A stretch of 64,000 bases of DNA, from positions 1-64,000 of the forward strand of contig CAMAQD010000006.1 of the NCBI GenBank assembly GCA_945860385.1. Reading direction: 5' to 3'. This stretch comes from Flavobacterium psychrophilum. GTDB lineage: Bacteria > Bacteroidota > Bacteroidia > Flavobacteriales > Flavobacteriaceae. Shown piece by piece: positions 18,383-26,987 of this stretch. Position 1 is the stretch's first letter. Each line of letters opens with the position of its first letter. A program made the translations under genes and the position numbers. The notes under the pieces were generated by a model, which worked only from the letters and a program-made list of their open reading frames with translations, searched no databases and had not been told where the DNA came from.

Positions 18383-19531
18383 TTAAAGTATATTTTTACG
18401 TTGTGCTTTCCACCATCTTTCAGGAATTTCCTGATTACAAGCTCCCAAATATTCTTCGTAAGAGCAAGGTAATAACGAGCTTTTCTTTAACTTAGTATTA
18501 CCATTTGAAATAAAAGGTATTTCAATCCACCATCTATCGGTTTTATTGCTTTTGTAAAATATTAACTCTTCTTCAAGGGGAATAATGTATTTTATATAAT
18601 TTTCTCTACTTCCAAAAGGATATTCATTGGAACGATAATGAAAACCTTCAATGAAATACCAAATAATTTGTGCAACAAGAACGGATTCTTGCGGAGAATT
18701 ATTGTGGTTAAAAATACCAAAAAGAGAAACTTTATCACTAATTCCCGCATACCTTGATAAAGCACAAATTTCTTTTCCGCTAAATCCATTGGGTGAAAAA
18801 GAAGTAAAATTACCTGAAGCAGATGATTTAACCGATGTCAAGTCCAGACTCACAAGGTCAGCATCTCTAAAAACAGGCTCCGAAAGTGTAATCGTATTCG
18901 AAATTTCTCCCAATCTATAGGCTTCAAAAAATAATTTGTCAATAAGATCAATTTCTTCCTGAGAATTATTATAAGTTTGAAATCCTAGATTACAAAAATT
19001 AAAAAGATTGTTGGGTTCTTCAATAATTATTTTTGTCAAGTACGATGAAGTTGAAACAGCATCACTTTCTTTTCCAAAATCAAATTTACTGTCAATTGAA
19101 ACCAAGTTTACCATTTGCTCCAATTCGTCATATGCTCTGTACAATGGATAAGTTAAATCCTGAGAACCGCCAATAACTATAGGAATAATTTTCTTTTTGA
19201 TTAAGCTTGCAACAACTTTGCGCAAAGCAAAATGAGTATCGGAAACGTCGTTTCCTGCAAGTATATTTCCTAAATCGGCAATTGATGCATCCCAATTTCC
19301 AGGAAATAAGCAGTACAATTCCTTTCGAATGTGTGACAAATCTACTTCCTCTGTCTGAGTACTATCACCCCGATTATCTAAAACACCAATAATAGCAATT
19401 TTAATTTTATCTAAATCTGGAAAATCTTCAGCGGTGTGAAAAGCTACTTTGCTTCCCAATTGTTGAGATGAAAATCCTTTAATTAGTTGAAGGATTTCAT
19501 TATCTAAAGGTTTTAGAAAATCAAATTCCAT
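18383..19531 (-). CDS. Arginase/formimidoylglutamase-fold protein with lost metal ligands
   Basis: A 382-residue protein with the ureohydrolase (arginase/agmatinase/formimidoylglutamase) fold. The three family signatures can be located, but each has lost a metal ligand: GGSQD (121-125) where GGxHD is expected, DSKFD (147-151) instead of DxHxD, and SLDLTSV (228-234) instead of SxDxDxxDP. Three of six binuclear manganese ligands are replaced, so it is probably not an active ureohydrolase. Its C terminus (SSLLPCSYEEYLGACNQEIP) is unlike enzymatic members. It starts 3 bases after topA, so it is co-transcribed with topA, and lies upstream of gldKLMN on the same strand. A structural or regulatory role is inference. 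Confidence 0.75.
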   Translation of the reverse strand: MEFDFLKPLDNEILQLIKGFSSQQLGSKVAFHTAEDFPDLDKIKIAIIGVLDNRGDSTQTEEVDLSHIRKELYCLFPGNWDASIADLGNILAGNDVSDTHFALRKVVASLIKKKIIPIVIGGSQDLTYPLYRAYDELEQMVNLVSIDSKFDFGKESDAVSTSSYLTKIIIEEPNNLFNFCNLGFQTYNNSQEEIDLIDKLFFEAYRLGEISNTITLSEPVFRDADLVSLDLTSVKSSASGNFTSFSPNGFSGKEICALSRYAGISDKVSLFGIFNHNNSPQESVLVAQIIWYFIEGFHYRSNEYPFGSRENYIKYIIPLEEELIFYKSNKTDRWWIEIPFISNGNTKLKKSSLLPCSYEEYLGACNQEIPERWWKAQRKNIL

Positions 19532-19534
19532 AAG

Positions 19535-22054
19535 TTATTTCTTTTTTGCTACTGGCTTTTTGGCAGCAGTTTTTTTAGCTGTTGTAGTTTTCTTTGCTGC
19601 TACTTTTTTAGCTGGCGTTTTTTTGGCAATCATTTCTTGAACTTCTTCTAATGTTAATTTTGAAGCGTCAATATCTTTACTAAGTTCAATTTTTAATTTT
19701 CCTTTCGTAATCACAGATCGTCCCCAACGGGCTTTTTCGACCAAAATTCCTTCGGCTGCCCAGTTGTGCAAAACCTTATCAATATTTTTCTGCAATTTAT
19801 CCTCAATTAATTCAATAATATCTGATTGCGACAAATTATCAAAATTATATTTCTTGCTTACATTGATAAAAACCCCATCCCATTTGATGAAAGGTCCAAA
19901 ACGCCCAGTTCCTTTTTGAACAGGTTCTCCCTTGTAGGTTGCAATTGGCGCATCCGCTTGAGCTTTTTCATCTATCAATTCTTTGGCTCTTTCGATAGAA
20001 ACGTCTAACGGGTTTTCGCCTTTAGGTAAGGAAACAAAAGCACTTCCGTGACGAACGTACGGACCATAACGACCGTTACTTACCTCAACTTCTTCTCCTT
20101 TATATGTACCTAAATTCTTTGGTAATAAAAACAAATCCAAAACCTCTTCCAAAGTGATGTTTCCTATGTTTTGATCGTTCATCAAACTAGCAAATTTTTT
20201 CTCCTCATCATCAGCTTCCCCAATTTGCGCCATTGGACCAAATTTCCCTAAACGAACAGAAACCTGTTTCCCTGTTTTTGGATCAGTACCAAGGATTCTT
20301 TCACCACTTTCTCTGTCAGCATTAGCTTCTACATCTTTCACAGTTGGATGAAATTTATTGTAGAATTCCTGCATCATTTTTGTCCATTCGATGTTTCCTT
20401 CAGCGATTTCATCAAAATCTTCTTCCACTTTTGCAGTGAAATTATAATCCAATATGTTTCCAAAATTTTTAACCAAGAAATCCGTAACAATGGTTCCAAT
20501 ATCGGTCGGAACTAATTTTCCCTTATCAGAACCCGTATTTTCTTTGAGCAACTTCTCACCTACTTTACCAGATTGAAGCGTTAGTTGTGTATAATTACGT
20601 TCTTGACCATCTAGATTTCCTTTCTCAACATAATTCCTATTAATAATAGTAGAAATCGTTGGAGCATACGTAGATGGACGGCCAATTCCTAACTCTTCCA
20701 GTTTTTTCACTAATGAAGCTTCGGTGTATCTCGCTGCAGCTCTCGAATATCTTTCGGTAGCTGTGATGTAATTATTTTGCAATTTTTCGTTCACTTTCAT
20801 TGCAGGCAACATTCCTTCTTGTTCATCCTCATCATCATCATTCCCCTCAAGATAAACTTTTAAAAACCCTTCGAAAAGTAAAACTTCTCCTGATGCAGTG
20901 AAAATTTCGCTGTGATTGTTAGCTGCAATTTTAACGTTGGTACGTTCCAATTCAGCATCACTCATTTGCGAAGCCAAAGTTCTTTTCCAAATCAAATCAT
21001 ACAAACGCGCTTGATCTCTATCAATATTTACGGTATGTCTAGACATATCGGTAGGACGAATTGCTTCGTGAGCCTCTTGTGCTCCTTTACTTTTATTGAC
21101 AAAAGTTCGTGGTTTAGAGAACTCTTTTCCGTAAGATTTGATAATTTCAGCTTGAGCGGCATCCATCGCCTCTTTAGATAAATTCACGCTGTCCGTTCTC
21201 ATATAAGTAATAAGTCCAGCTTCATACAAACGTTGAGCTAGTTGCATCGTGATTCCAACAGGCAAGTACAATTTTCTTGCGGCTTCTTGTTGCAAAGTCG
21301 AAGTGGTAAAAGGACCAGTTGGTGATTTTTTGGTAGGTTTTGTTTCTAAATCCGAAACTTTATAAGCAGAACCGATATTCTTTTTTAAGAAATCTTCGGC
21401 TTCCTTTTTGGTGTTAAAATTCTTTGGTAATTTGGCTTTAAATGTTTTTCCTGCTTCGTTTGTAAATTCGGCCACAATTGAATAGGAAGCTATTGGATTG
21501 AAATTCTGGATTTCTCTTTCTCGCTCCACAATCAAACGAACAGAAACTGATTGTACACGTCCCGCCGAAAGTCCTCCTTTGATTTTTCTCCAAAGAACTG
21601 GAGATAATTCATAACCAACCAGTCGGTCTAAAACTCTACGAGCTTGCTGCGCATTAACCAAATTATAATCTATTTCCCTCGGATTATCAATTGCTTTTAA
21701 AATAGCAGTTTTGGTAATTTCGTGAAAAACAATACGTTTGGTTTTGGCTTTTACTAAATTTAATTCTTCGGATAAGTGCCAAGAAATTGCTTCTCCTTCA
21801 CGATCCTCATCACTTGCTAACCAAACCATATCGGCTTTTTTGGCAAGTCCTTTCAGTTTTGTGACCAATGCTTTTTTATCGGCAGAAACTTCATATTTTG
21901 GTTTGAAACCATTTTCTACATCAACACCAATTTCTTTGGAAGGCAAGTCAGCAATATGCCCATAACTCGACTCAACTTGATAATCGCTTCCTAGAAATTT
22001 TTCGATTGTTTTTGCCTTTGCTGGTGACTCTACAATAACTAAATTCTTTGCCAT
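19535..22054 (-). CDS. topA: DNA topoisomerase I
   Basis: Type IA topoisomerase relaxing negative supercoils, 839 residues from the ATG at 22054 (MAKNLVIVESPAKAK); the frame extension to 22075 crosses the predicted promoter. Domains are: N-terminal TOPRIM (WLASDEDREGEAISWHL), the active-site region GLITYMRTDS (catalytic Tyr, about residue 290), then C-terminal repeats of the toprim-C type (GRYGPYVRHG, GRFGPFIKW) replacing Cys4 zinc fingers, and a Lys/Ala-rich tail similar to histone H1. A TACTTTTG box (22080-22073) lies 18 bases upstream. The following arginase-fold gene is only 3 bases away. Confidence 0.96.
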   Translation of the reverse strand: MAKNLVIVESPAKAKTIEKFLGSDYQVESSYGHIADLPSKEIGVDVENGFKPKYEVSADKKALVTKLKGLAKKADMVWLASDEDREGEAISWHLSEELNLVKAKTKRIVFHEITKTAILKAIDNPREIDYNLVNAQQARRVLDRLVGYELSPVLWRKIKGGLSAGRVQSVSVRLIVEREREIQNFNPIASYSIVAEFTNEAGKTFKAKLPKNFNTKKEAEDFLKKNIGSAYKVSDLETKPTKKSPTGPFTTSTLQQEAARKLYLPVGITMQLAQRLYEAGLITYMRTDSVNLSKEAMDAAQAEIIKSYGKEFSKPRTFVNKSKGAQEAHEAIRPTDMSRHTVNIDRDQARLYDLIWKRTLASQMSDAELERTNVKIAANNHSEIFTASGEVLLFEGFLKVYLEGNDDDEDEQEGMLPAMKVNEKLQNNYITATERYSRAAARYTEASLVKKLEELGIGRPSTYAPTISTIINRNYVEKGNLDGQERNYTQLTLQSGKVGEKLLKENTGSDKGKLVPTDIGTIVTDFLVKNFGNILDYNFTAKVEEDFDEIAEGNIEWTKMMQEFYNKFHPTVKDVEANADRESGERILGTDPKTGKQVSVRLGKFGPMAQIGEADDEEKKFASLMNDQNIGNITLEEVLDLFLLPKNLGTYKGEEVEVSNGRYGPYVRHGSAFVSLPKGENPLDVSIERAKELIDEKAQADAPIATYKGEPVQKGTGRFGPFIKWDGVFINVSKKYNFDNLSQSDIIELIEDKLQKNIDKVLHNWAAEGILVEKARWGRSVITKGKLKIELSKDIDASKLTLEEVQEMIAKKTPAKKVAAKKTTTAKKTAAKKPVAKKK

Positions 22055-22072
22055 AGTTCTATTTTTCTGGGA

Positions 22073-22080
22073 CAAAAGTA
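22073..22080 (-). promoter_or_regulatory. -7 promoter element of topA
   Basis: TACTTTTG on the minus strand matches TAnnTTTG, 18 bases before the chosen topA ATG. No TTG at the expected distance was found. Confidence 0.45.
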
Positions 22081-22322
22081 GAAGATTTTTTTAAATATTG
22101 AGATTTTGAACTCATTTTTAAAACTACTTTGTGAAGAATTACACAGAAATGAACAGGTTTGGAGCTGTTTTTTGACTCGAATACTGCGAAATGATTTTAT
22201 GTTTATATTTGAATAATTTGATTAAGTACTATTTTAATTTTAGCCAAGTAGATTTAACTTGTAACGAAAATCGTAAGTTTGCTTCTTGTTATAAATCGCC
22301 TTAAAATACTGTTAATTCTTCG

Positions 22323-22339
22323 TCTGACATCTTGTCAGA
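22323..22339. promoter_or_regulatory. Palindrome overlapping the miaB -33 element
   Basis: TCTGACA-TCT-TGTCAGA, perfect 7-bp arms. The TTG used as -33 of the miaB promoter (22332-22334) lies inside it, which suggests an operator. The half-site TGTCAG recurs upstream of groES at 28251. Confidence 0.6.
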
Positions 22340-22363
22340 TTCATTCAAATAATTGTACCTTTG
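22332..22363 (+). promoter_or_regulatory. Promoter of miaB
   Basis: TTG (22332-22334), 21 bases, TACCTTTG (22356-22363): a full match to the Flavobacterium consensus. The predicted transcript start is about 30 bases before the ATG at 22398. Confidence 0.75.
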
Positions 22364-22397
22364 TATCCTTAATAAAATTACACTTTTGAAAGTGACT

Positions 22398-23843
22398 ATG
22401 GAAAAGAGTATCGAAGAAAGCAAGCAAGGCGAAAGCCTCATTTTAGAAAACAAACCAGAGAATACCAAGAAACTCTTTATAGAAAGTTACGGCTGTGCGA
22501 TGAATTTTTCGGACAGCGAAATCGTAGCTTCCATCCTATCGTCAAACGGCTACAACACTACACAAATTCTTGAAGAAGCCGATTTGGTTTTGGTAAACAC
22601 CTGTTCGATTCGTGACAAAGCGGAACAAACTATTCGAAAACGTTTAGAAAAATACAATGCTGTGAAACGCATTAATCCAAAAATGAAAGTTGGGGTTTTG
22701 GGCTGTATGGCAGAACGTTTGAAAAGCCAATTTCTTGAAGAAGAAAAAATTGTTGACCTCGTTGTTGGCCCAGATGCTTATAAAGATTTACCTAATTTAT
22801 TGGCCGAAGTCGAAGAAGGTCGCGATGCCATAAACGTAATTTTATCGAAAGATGAAACTTATGGCGACATTTCTCCCGTTCGATTGAATTCGAATGGCGT
22901 TTCGGCATTTGTTTCCATCACTCGTGGTTGTGATAATATGTGTACTTTTTGTGTAGTCCCTTTCACCCGAGGTCGCGAACGTAGCCGTGAGCCACAAAGC
23001 ATTATGAAGGAAATTCAGGATTTGTGGGACAAAGGTTTTAAAGAAATTACACTTCTAGGTCAAAATGTGGACAGCTATCTTTGGTATGGTGGTGGATTGA
23101 AAAAAGATTTTACCAACGCTTCCGAAATGCAAAAAGCTACTTCAGTAGATTTTGATCAATTACTCGAAATGGTCGCTGTTGGTTTTCCAAAAATGCGCAT
23201 CAGGTTTTCAACTTCCAATCCGCAAGATATGCACGAAAGTGTGCTGCACGTGATTGCCAAACATTCAAATATTTGCAAACACATTCATTTGCCAGTTCAA
23301 TCCGGCAGCGACAGAATTCTAAAGGAAATGAATCGTTTGCACACTCGCGAAGAATACATGACTTTGATTGATAAAATCCGAGCAATTATTCCAGGTTGTT
23401 CCGTTACCCAAGACTTAATTTCAGGTTTTCCAACTGAAACCGAAGAGGATCATCAAGATACTCTGAGTTTAATGGAACACGTAAAATACAGTTTTGGTTA
23501 TATGTATGCCTACTCTGAACGCCCGGGAACATTAGCCGAACGCAAAATGGAAGATGATGTTCCAGAACTAACAAAATTGAGAAGACTGCAAGAAATTGTC
23601 GATTTACAAAGAAGTCACAGCGCCTTGAGAACTCAGGAATTCGTGGGACAAACTGTAGAAGTTTTGGTAGAAAAAGCATCGAAAAAATCTGAAAAAGATT
23701 GGTCTGGAAGAAATTCTCAAAGTATAGTTGTCGTTTTTCCAAAAGAAGATTATAAAATTGGAGACTTTGTAAATGTAAAAATTACAAGTTGCACCAGCGG
23801 AACTTTGATTGGGGAAGCAGTTGGTTTGAGTGAGATGAATTAA
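22398..23843 (+). CDS. miaB: tRNA-2-methylthio-N6-dimethylallyladenosine synthase
   Basis: Radical-SAM methylthiotransferase adding the 2-methylthio group to i6A37 of tRNAs that read UNN codons. I start at the ATG at 22398 (481 residues, MEKSIEESKQ); the frame upstream overlaps the promoter. Domains in order: UPF0004 (three Cys, including YGCAMN at about 31-36 and CMAE near 110), radical SAM with CDNMCTFC near residue 180, and C-terminal TRAM. The YGCAMN form and the length separate MiaB from MtaB and RimO. It opens a run of plus-strand genes. Confidence 0.95.
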   Translation: MEKSIEESKQGESLILENKPENTKKLFIESYGCAMNFSDSEIVASILSSNGYNTTQILEEADLVLVNTCSIRDKAEQTIRKRLEKYNAVKRINPKMKVGVLGCMAERLKSQFLEEEKIVDLVVGPDAYKDLPNLLAEVEEGRDAINVILSKDETYGDISPVRLNSNGVSAFVSITRGCDNMCTFCVVPFTRGRERSREPQSIMKEIQDLWDKGFKEITLLGQNVDSYLWYGGGLKKDFTNASEMQKATSVDFDQLLEMVAVGFPKMRIRFSTSNPQDMHESVLHVIAKHSNICKHIHLPVQSGSDRILKEMNRLHTREEYMTLIDKIRAIIPGCSVTQDLISGFPTETEEDHQDTLSLMEHVKYSFGYMYAYSERPGTLAERKMEDDVPELTKLRRLQEIVDLQRSHSALRTQEFVGQTVEVLVEKASKKSEKDWSGRNSQSIVVVFPKEDYKIGDFVNVKITSCTSGTLIGEAVGLSEMN

Positions 23844-23896
23844 AAAGAGCTCAAGTTTTATTTAAAATTATAATTTTTAAAAAATATTATTACATT

Positions 23897-24859
23897 ATGA
23901 AGAAAGTCATTTTATTTATCACATTTATGTTAATTGTTTTTTCTTGCTCTCCCGAAAAGGCGACTTCGGATACGCAAAATCAATCAAATGATATACTGGT
24001 AAGTTATTATGCTGATAATGGCACTCGACAAAATGAACATTTTTTTGAAGATAATGGTAGTCGATATCAAAAAATAGTAAGCCCTAATGGTGAATTATTC
24101 ACAAGCTATATATACGACTCAAAAAACAAAATGACTTCTATTTTATTCGTTCCAGGATATTCCAATCAAAGTACATATACTTTTTCATATAACGACAAAG
24201 GTCAAGTTATCAGAATAAAAAAGGAATATTTTAAAAACAATATTGCAACCTATAGTGAATGGGATATTACTTATGAAAATAACATTATAAAAAAAGTTCT
24301 AAAGGATTTAACAACGAGTAACAAAAGGGTAACTAAATACACTTTGAATAATCAAGGACTTGTTTCAATTATACATAATTATTTAGAAAACACTACAACT
24401 TCTACTATTGCTAAAACATTCGACTATAGCACTTTAGAATATGATAGTAATAAAAATATCATTTCAAATAAATATACTTTTAATGAAACTCACGATTTAC
24501 CTGATAGTCCAGATCCTAAGAATTTAGAATCTGGAATTGTCAAATTTGAATATGACACCAACCTCAATCCTATTTTTCCTATATTCATGAATCATTACTT
24601 AAATTATATTTTAATCAACGAATATCCGTTTTACTTAGGTGGAAATGATCAAGATCGTTTACTAGGGATAGGTTATAACAACTTGAAAAAGACTTTAGGA
24701 TACGGCTTAGGTATTCATAGTGGTGCATCTTCTATAGACAATGACTATAGTAATATTTACGAATATGATTCAAACAAAAAACCTATAAGAATGGGAAGAG
24801 TATCCTTAGTTGATAACAAAGAGTATTCTTATATAAAATATACTTACAGAACTAAATAA
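23897..24859 (+). CDS. Lipoprotein of unknown function with RHS/YD-like repeats
   Basis: A 320-residue lipoprotein: signal peptide MKKVILFITFMLIVFSC with the lipobox Cys at about residue 17, followed by a Ser/Asn-rich linker and then a beta-rich region. The latter repeats the pattern 'Y.YD...K...I......Y.YN.KGQV..I', as in short YD/RHS-like or DUF4595-type lipoproteins of Bacteroidota. The likely location is the periplasmic side of, or outside, the outer membrane. I do not recognise a catalytic motif. It is 53 bases after miaB but functionally unrelated, so co-transcription would be incidental. Confidence 0.75.
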   Translation: MKKVILFITFMLIVFSCSPEKATSDTQNQSNDILVSYYADNGTRQNEHFFEDNGSRYQKIVSPNGELFTSYIYDSKNKMTSILFVPGYSNQSTYTFSYNDKGQVIRIKKEYFKNNIATYSEWDITYENNIIKKVLKDLTTSNKRVTKYTLNNQGLVSIIHNYLENTTTSTIAKTFDYSTLEYDSNKNIISNKYTFNETHDLPDSPDPKNLESGIVKFEYDTNLNPIFPIFMNHYLNYILINEYPFYLGGNDQDRLLGIGYNNLKKTLGYGLGIHSGASSIDNDYSNIYEYDSNKKPIRMGRVSLVDNKEYSYIKYTYRTK

Positions 24860-24929
24860 AACTGCAATAAACTATTTGCCTGAATGATGTGTGTAAAAAC
24901 TTAAAAATCTTTTAATATTTAGCAAAAGG

Positions 24930-25076
24930 ATGACCAAAAAAAATATAATTATTGCCATACTTACTTTCATTATTGGATTTGGTTCCACTTTTTATATTAT
25001 TAGAACCTATTTTCCAAAACATAAAGTTGAAAAAACAGCACCAGCAAAAGATACGTTGACAAATATCAACAAGTAG
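24930..25076 (+). CDS. Small single-pass membrane protein (48 aa)
   Basis: A short gene. The ATG at 24930 is preceded by AAAAGG at ribosome-binding distance, and the stop is at 25074-25076, only 19 bases before the sigma-54 activator ATG. The product begins with three Lys/Asn residues, then one hydrophobic helix (IIIAILTFIIGFGSTFYII, about residues 6-24), then a charged Lys/Pro/Thr tail facing the other side. It could tether or sense for the activator that follows, but this is inference from proximity; alternatively it is an unrelated small envelope protein. Confidence 0.6.
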   Translation: MTKKNIIIAILTFIIGFGSTFYIIRTYFPKHKVEKTAPAKDTLTNINK

Positions 25077-25095
25077 AATTCTGAGAAAAAACATT

Positions 25096-26364
25096 ATGGA
25101 AACAGTTCAATCAATAAAACAACGATTCGAGATTATCGGGAATGACCCAAAACTCAATCGCGCGATAGAAAAAGCCATTCAGGTAGCGCCAACGGATATT
25201 TCGGTATTGGTTGTCGGCGAAAGTGGCGTTGGAAAAGAAAGTATTCCGAAAATTATTCATTCACTTTCGCACAGAAAACACGGAAAATATATTGCCGTAA
25301 ACTGCGGTGCTATTCCAGAAGGAACAATTGATAGTGAGCTTTTTGGTCACGAAAAAGGCTCTTTTACAGGAGCAACTTCTACTCGTGAAGGCTATTTTGA
25401 AGTAGCCAGCGGAGGAACTATTTTCTTGGACGAAGTGGGTGAATTGCCGTTGACAACTCAAGTTCGTTTGCTTAGAATTCTAGAAAATGGAGAGTTTCTG
25501 AAAGTGGGTTCCTCACAAGTTCAAAAAACTGATGTTCGAATTGTAGCTGCCACCAATGTCAACTTATTTGATGCTATCGAAAAAGGGAAATTCCGAGAAG
25601 ATTTGTACTATAGATTGAGTACGGTGGATATTACTTTACCTCCTTTGCGCGACCGAAAAGACGATATTCATTTATTGTTCCGAAAATTCGCGGCCGATTT
25701 TGCCCACAAATATAAAATGCCTCCCATAAAATTAGACGATAACGCGGTGCAATTATTACAAAAATTTCGCTGGAGCGGAAACATTAGACAATTGCGAAAT
25801 GTAGCCGAACAGATTTCGGTTTTAGAGACCAATCGCGATATTTCGGCAACTACATTGCAGTCTTATTTGCCTTCAGAAGCGAGTAATTTGCCATCGGTAA
25901 TTAAGGATAAAAAAGCCGAAAATGATTTTTCGACCGAAAGAGATATTCTCTATAAAGTGCTTTTTGATATGAAAGGCGATTTGCACGATTTGAAAAAATT
26001 GACTTTGGAATTAATGAAAAACGGTTCTGCAAAAGTGCAAGATATCAACACTAGTTTGATTCAAAAAATATACGGCTCAAAAGAATCAGAAAGCGAAATT
26101 TCGTTTGAAGAAGAACCAAATAATGCTGTTTTTTCACCTGAATTTTCGAATCAAAATGAAAATATAAATTTCGTAGAAAACGAAGATGATTTTCAATTCG
26201 CCGAAACCGTAGAGGAAGAAGAAATTCTAAAATTAGAACAACGAGAAATCGAAATGATTAAAAAATCATTAGAAAAAAACAAAGGAAAACGAAAAGCAGC
26301 AGCCGATGAATTGGGGATTTCCGAAAGAACTTTGTATCGAAAAATAAAACAGTTCGATCTTTAA
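25096..26364 (+). CDS. Sigma-54-dependent transcriptional activator without receiver domain
   Basis: A 422-residue bacterial enhancer-binding protein. The AAA+ domain begins almost at residue 1: Walker A GESGVGKE (41-48), the sigma-54 contact loop GSFTGA (88-93, a one-residue variant of GAFTGA), Walker B GTIFLDEVGE (about 107-116), and sensor/arginine-finger region FREDLYYRLS. A long acidic linker (about 280-385) leads to a C-terminal Fis-type helix-turn-helix (KRKAAADELGISERTLYRKIK). No N-terminal receiver, GAF or PAS domain is present, so control must come from protein partners, abundance or the linker. It lies just upstream of lptE and close to secG and groESL. Confidence 0.92.
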   Translation: METVQSIKQRFEIIGNDPKLNRAIEKAIQVAPTDISVLVVGESGVGKESIPKIIHSLSHRKHGKYIAVNCGAIPEGTIDSELFGHEKGSFTGATSTREGYFEVASGGTIFLDEVGELPLTTQVRLLRILENGEFLKVGSSQVQKTDVRIVAATNVNLFDAIEKGKFREDLYYRLSTVDITLPPLRDRKDDIHLLFRKFAADFAHKYKMPPIKLDDNAVQLLQKFRWSGNIRQLRNVAEQISVLETNRDISATTLQSYLPSEASNLPSVIKDKKAENDFSTERDILYKVLFDMKGDLHDLKKLTLELMKNGSAKVQDINTSLIQKIYGSKESESEISFEEEPNNAVFSPEFSNQNENINFVENEDDFQFAETVEEEEILKLEQREIEMIKKSLEKNKGKRKAAADELGISERTLYRKIKQFDL

Positions 26365-26372
26365 AAATTGAA

Positions 26373-26380
26373 TATCTTTG
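26373..26380 (+). promoter_or_regulatory. Possible internal -7 element before lptE
   Basis: TATCTTTG fits TAnnTTTG, 44 bases before the lptE ATG. No convincing TTG partner was found. Just downstream (26383-26408) is a GC-rich stretch with the palindrome CGCTAGCG. Confidence 0.35.
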
Positions 26381-26424
26381 ACCCGAGCGCTAGCGAACTG
26401 GCGTAGCACACTTTTAAATATAAA

Positions 26425-26928
26425 ATGAAGCACCTAAAATATCTCATAGCACTTTCGATACTTTTTACCTTCAGTGGCTGTAACGTCTATAACTTCACTG
26501 GAACGGGCAAAATCGACGCTAAAACATTTCAAGTAAATTTTTTTCCAAATAATGCCGAGTTAGTGCAACCCGGAATCGACCGAACTTTTACTTTGAATTT
26601 GCAGGATCTTATACAAAATCAAACCAATTTAAACTTGGTGAAAAATGGCGCAGATTTAACTTACGAAGGAGAAATAACAGATTATAGAATCACACCGATG
26701 ATGGCTACAGCTGATATTCAGGCAGCGCAAAATAGATTGACCATTAGAGTAAAAGTACAATTTACCAATAAAAATAAAGAAGCCGATGATTTTGATAAAA
26801 CATTCGAATTCTTTTACGACTATCCAGCCAAAGACCAATTGAGTGGCTCCTCTTTAGACAATGCTATAAAAATAATTTTCGAAAGAATCACACAAGATAT
26901 ATTCAACGAGTCTTTGGCAAAATGGTAA
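26425..26928 (+). CDS. lptE: LptE-family LPS-assembly lipoprotein
   Basis: A 167-residue lipoprotein with signal peptide and lipobox TFSGC (Cys about residue 19). The mature part has the LptE pattern: YNFTGTGKIDAKTFQV, then a core with NLVKNGADLTYEGEITDYRITPM and RLTIRVKVQFTNK, and a C-terminal helix with AIKIIFERITQDIFNESLA. LptE pairs with LptD at the outer membrane to insert lipopolysaccharide. It lies 60 bases after the sigma-54 activator gene and may be co-transcribed or use the internal promoter. Confidence 0.85.
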   Translation: MKHLKYLIALSILFTFSGCNVYNFTGTGKIDAKTFQVNFFPNNAELVQPGIDRTFTLNLQDLIQNQTNLNLVKNGADLTYEGEITDYRITPMMATADIQAAQNRLTIRVKVQFTNKNKEADDFDKTFEFFYDYPAKDQLSGSSLDNAIKIIFERITQDIFNESLAKW

Positions 26929-26937
26929 AAATAAAGT

Positions 26938-26965
26938 TTAACTGTTTAATCGATTAAACAGTTAA
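26938..26965. repeat. Perfect 28-bp palindrome between lptE and the TPR gene
   Basis: Arms TTAACTGTTTAAT and ATTAAACAGTTAA around a central CG, fully symmetric over 28 bases. As RNA it would fold into a 12-bp stem with a UCGA loop. No T-run follows, so it is not a standard terminator. A DNA-binding site or a 5' RNA structure for the next gene (22 bases on) are the options. Confidence 0.85.
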
Positions 26966-26987
26966 GCAAATAACCGATTAATCTTTT

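Larger units (their letters stand above)
22055..22397. other. Divergent promoter region topA/miaB
   Basis: A 343-base intergenic stretch holding the topA -7 box at one end and the miaB promoter with an overlapping palindrome at the other. In between (about 22085-22320) I see no gene, RNA or repeat. Confidence 0.6.
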
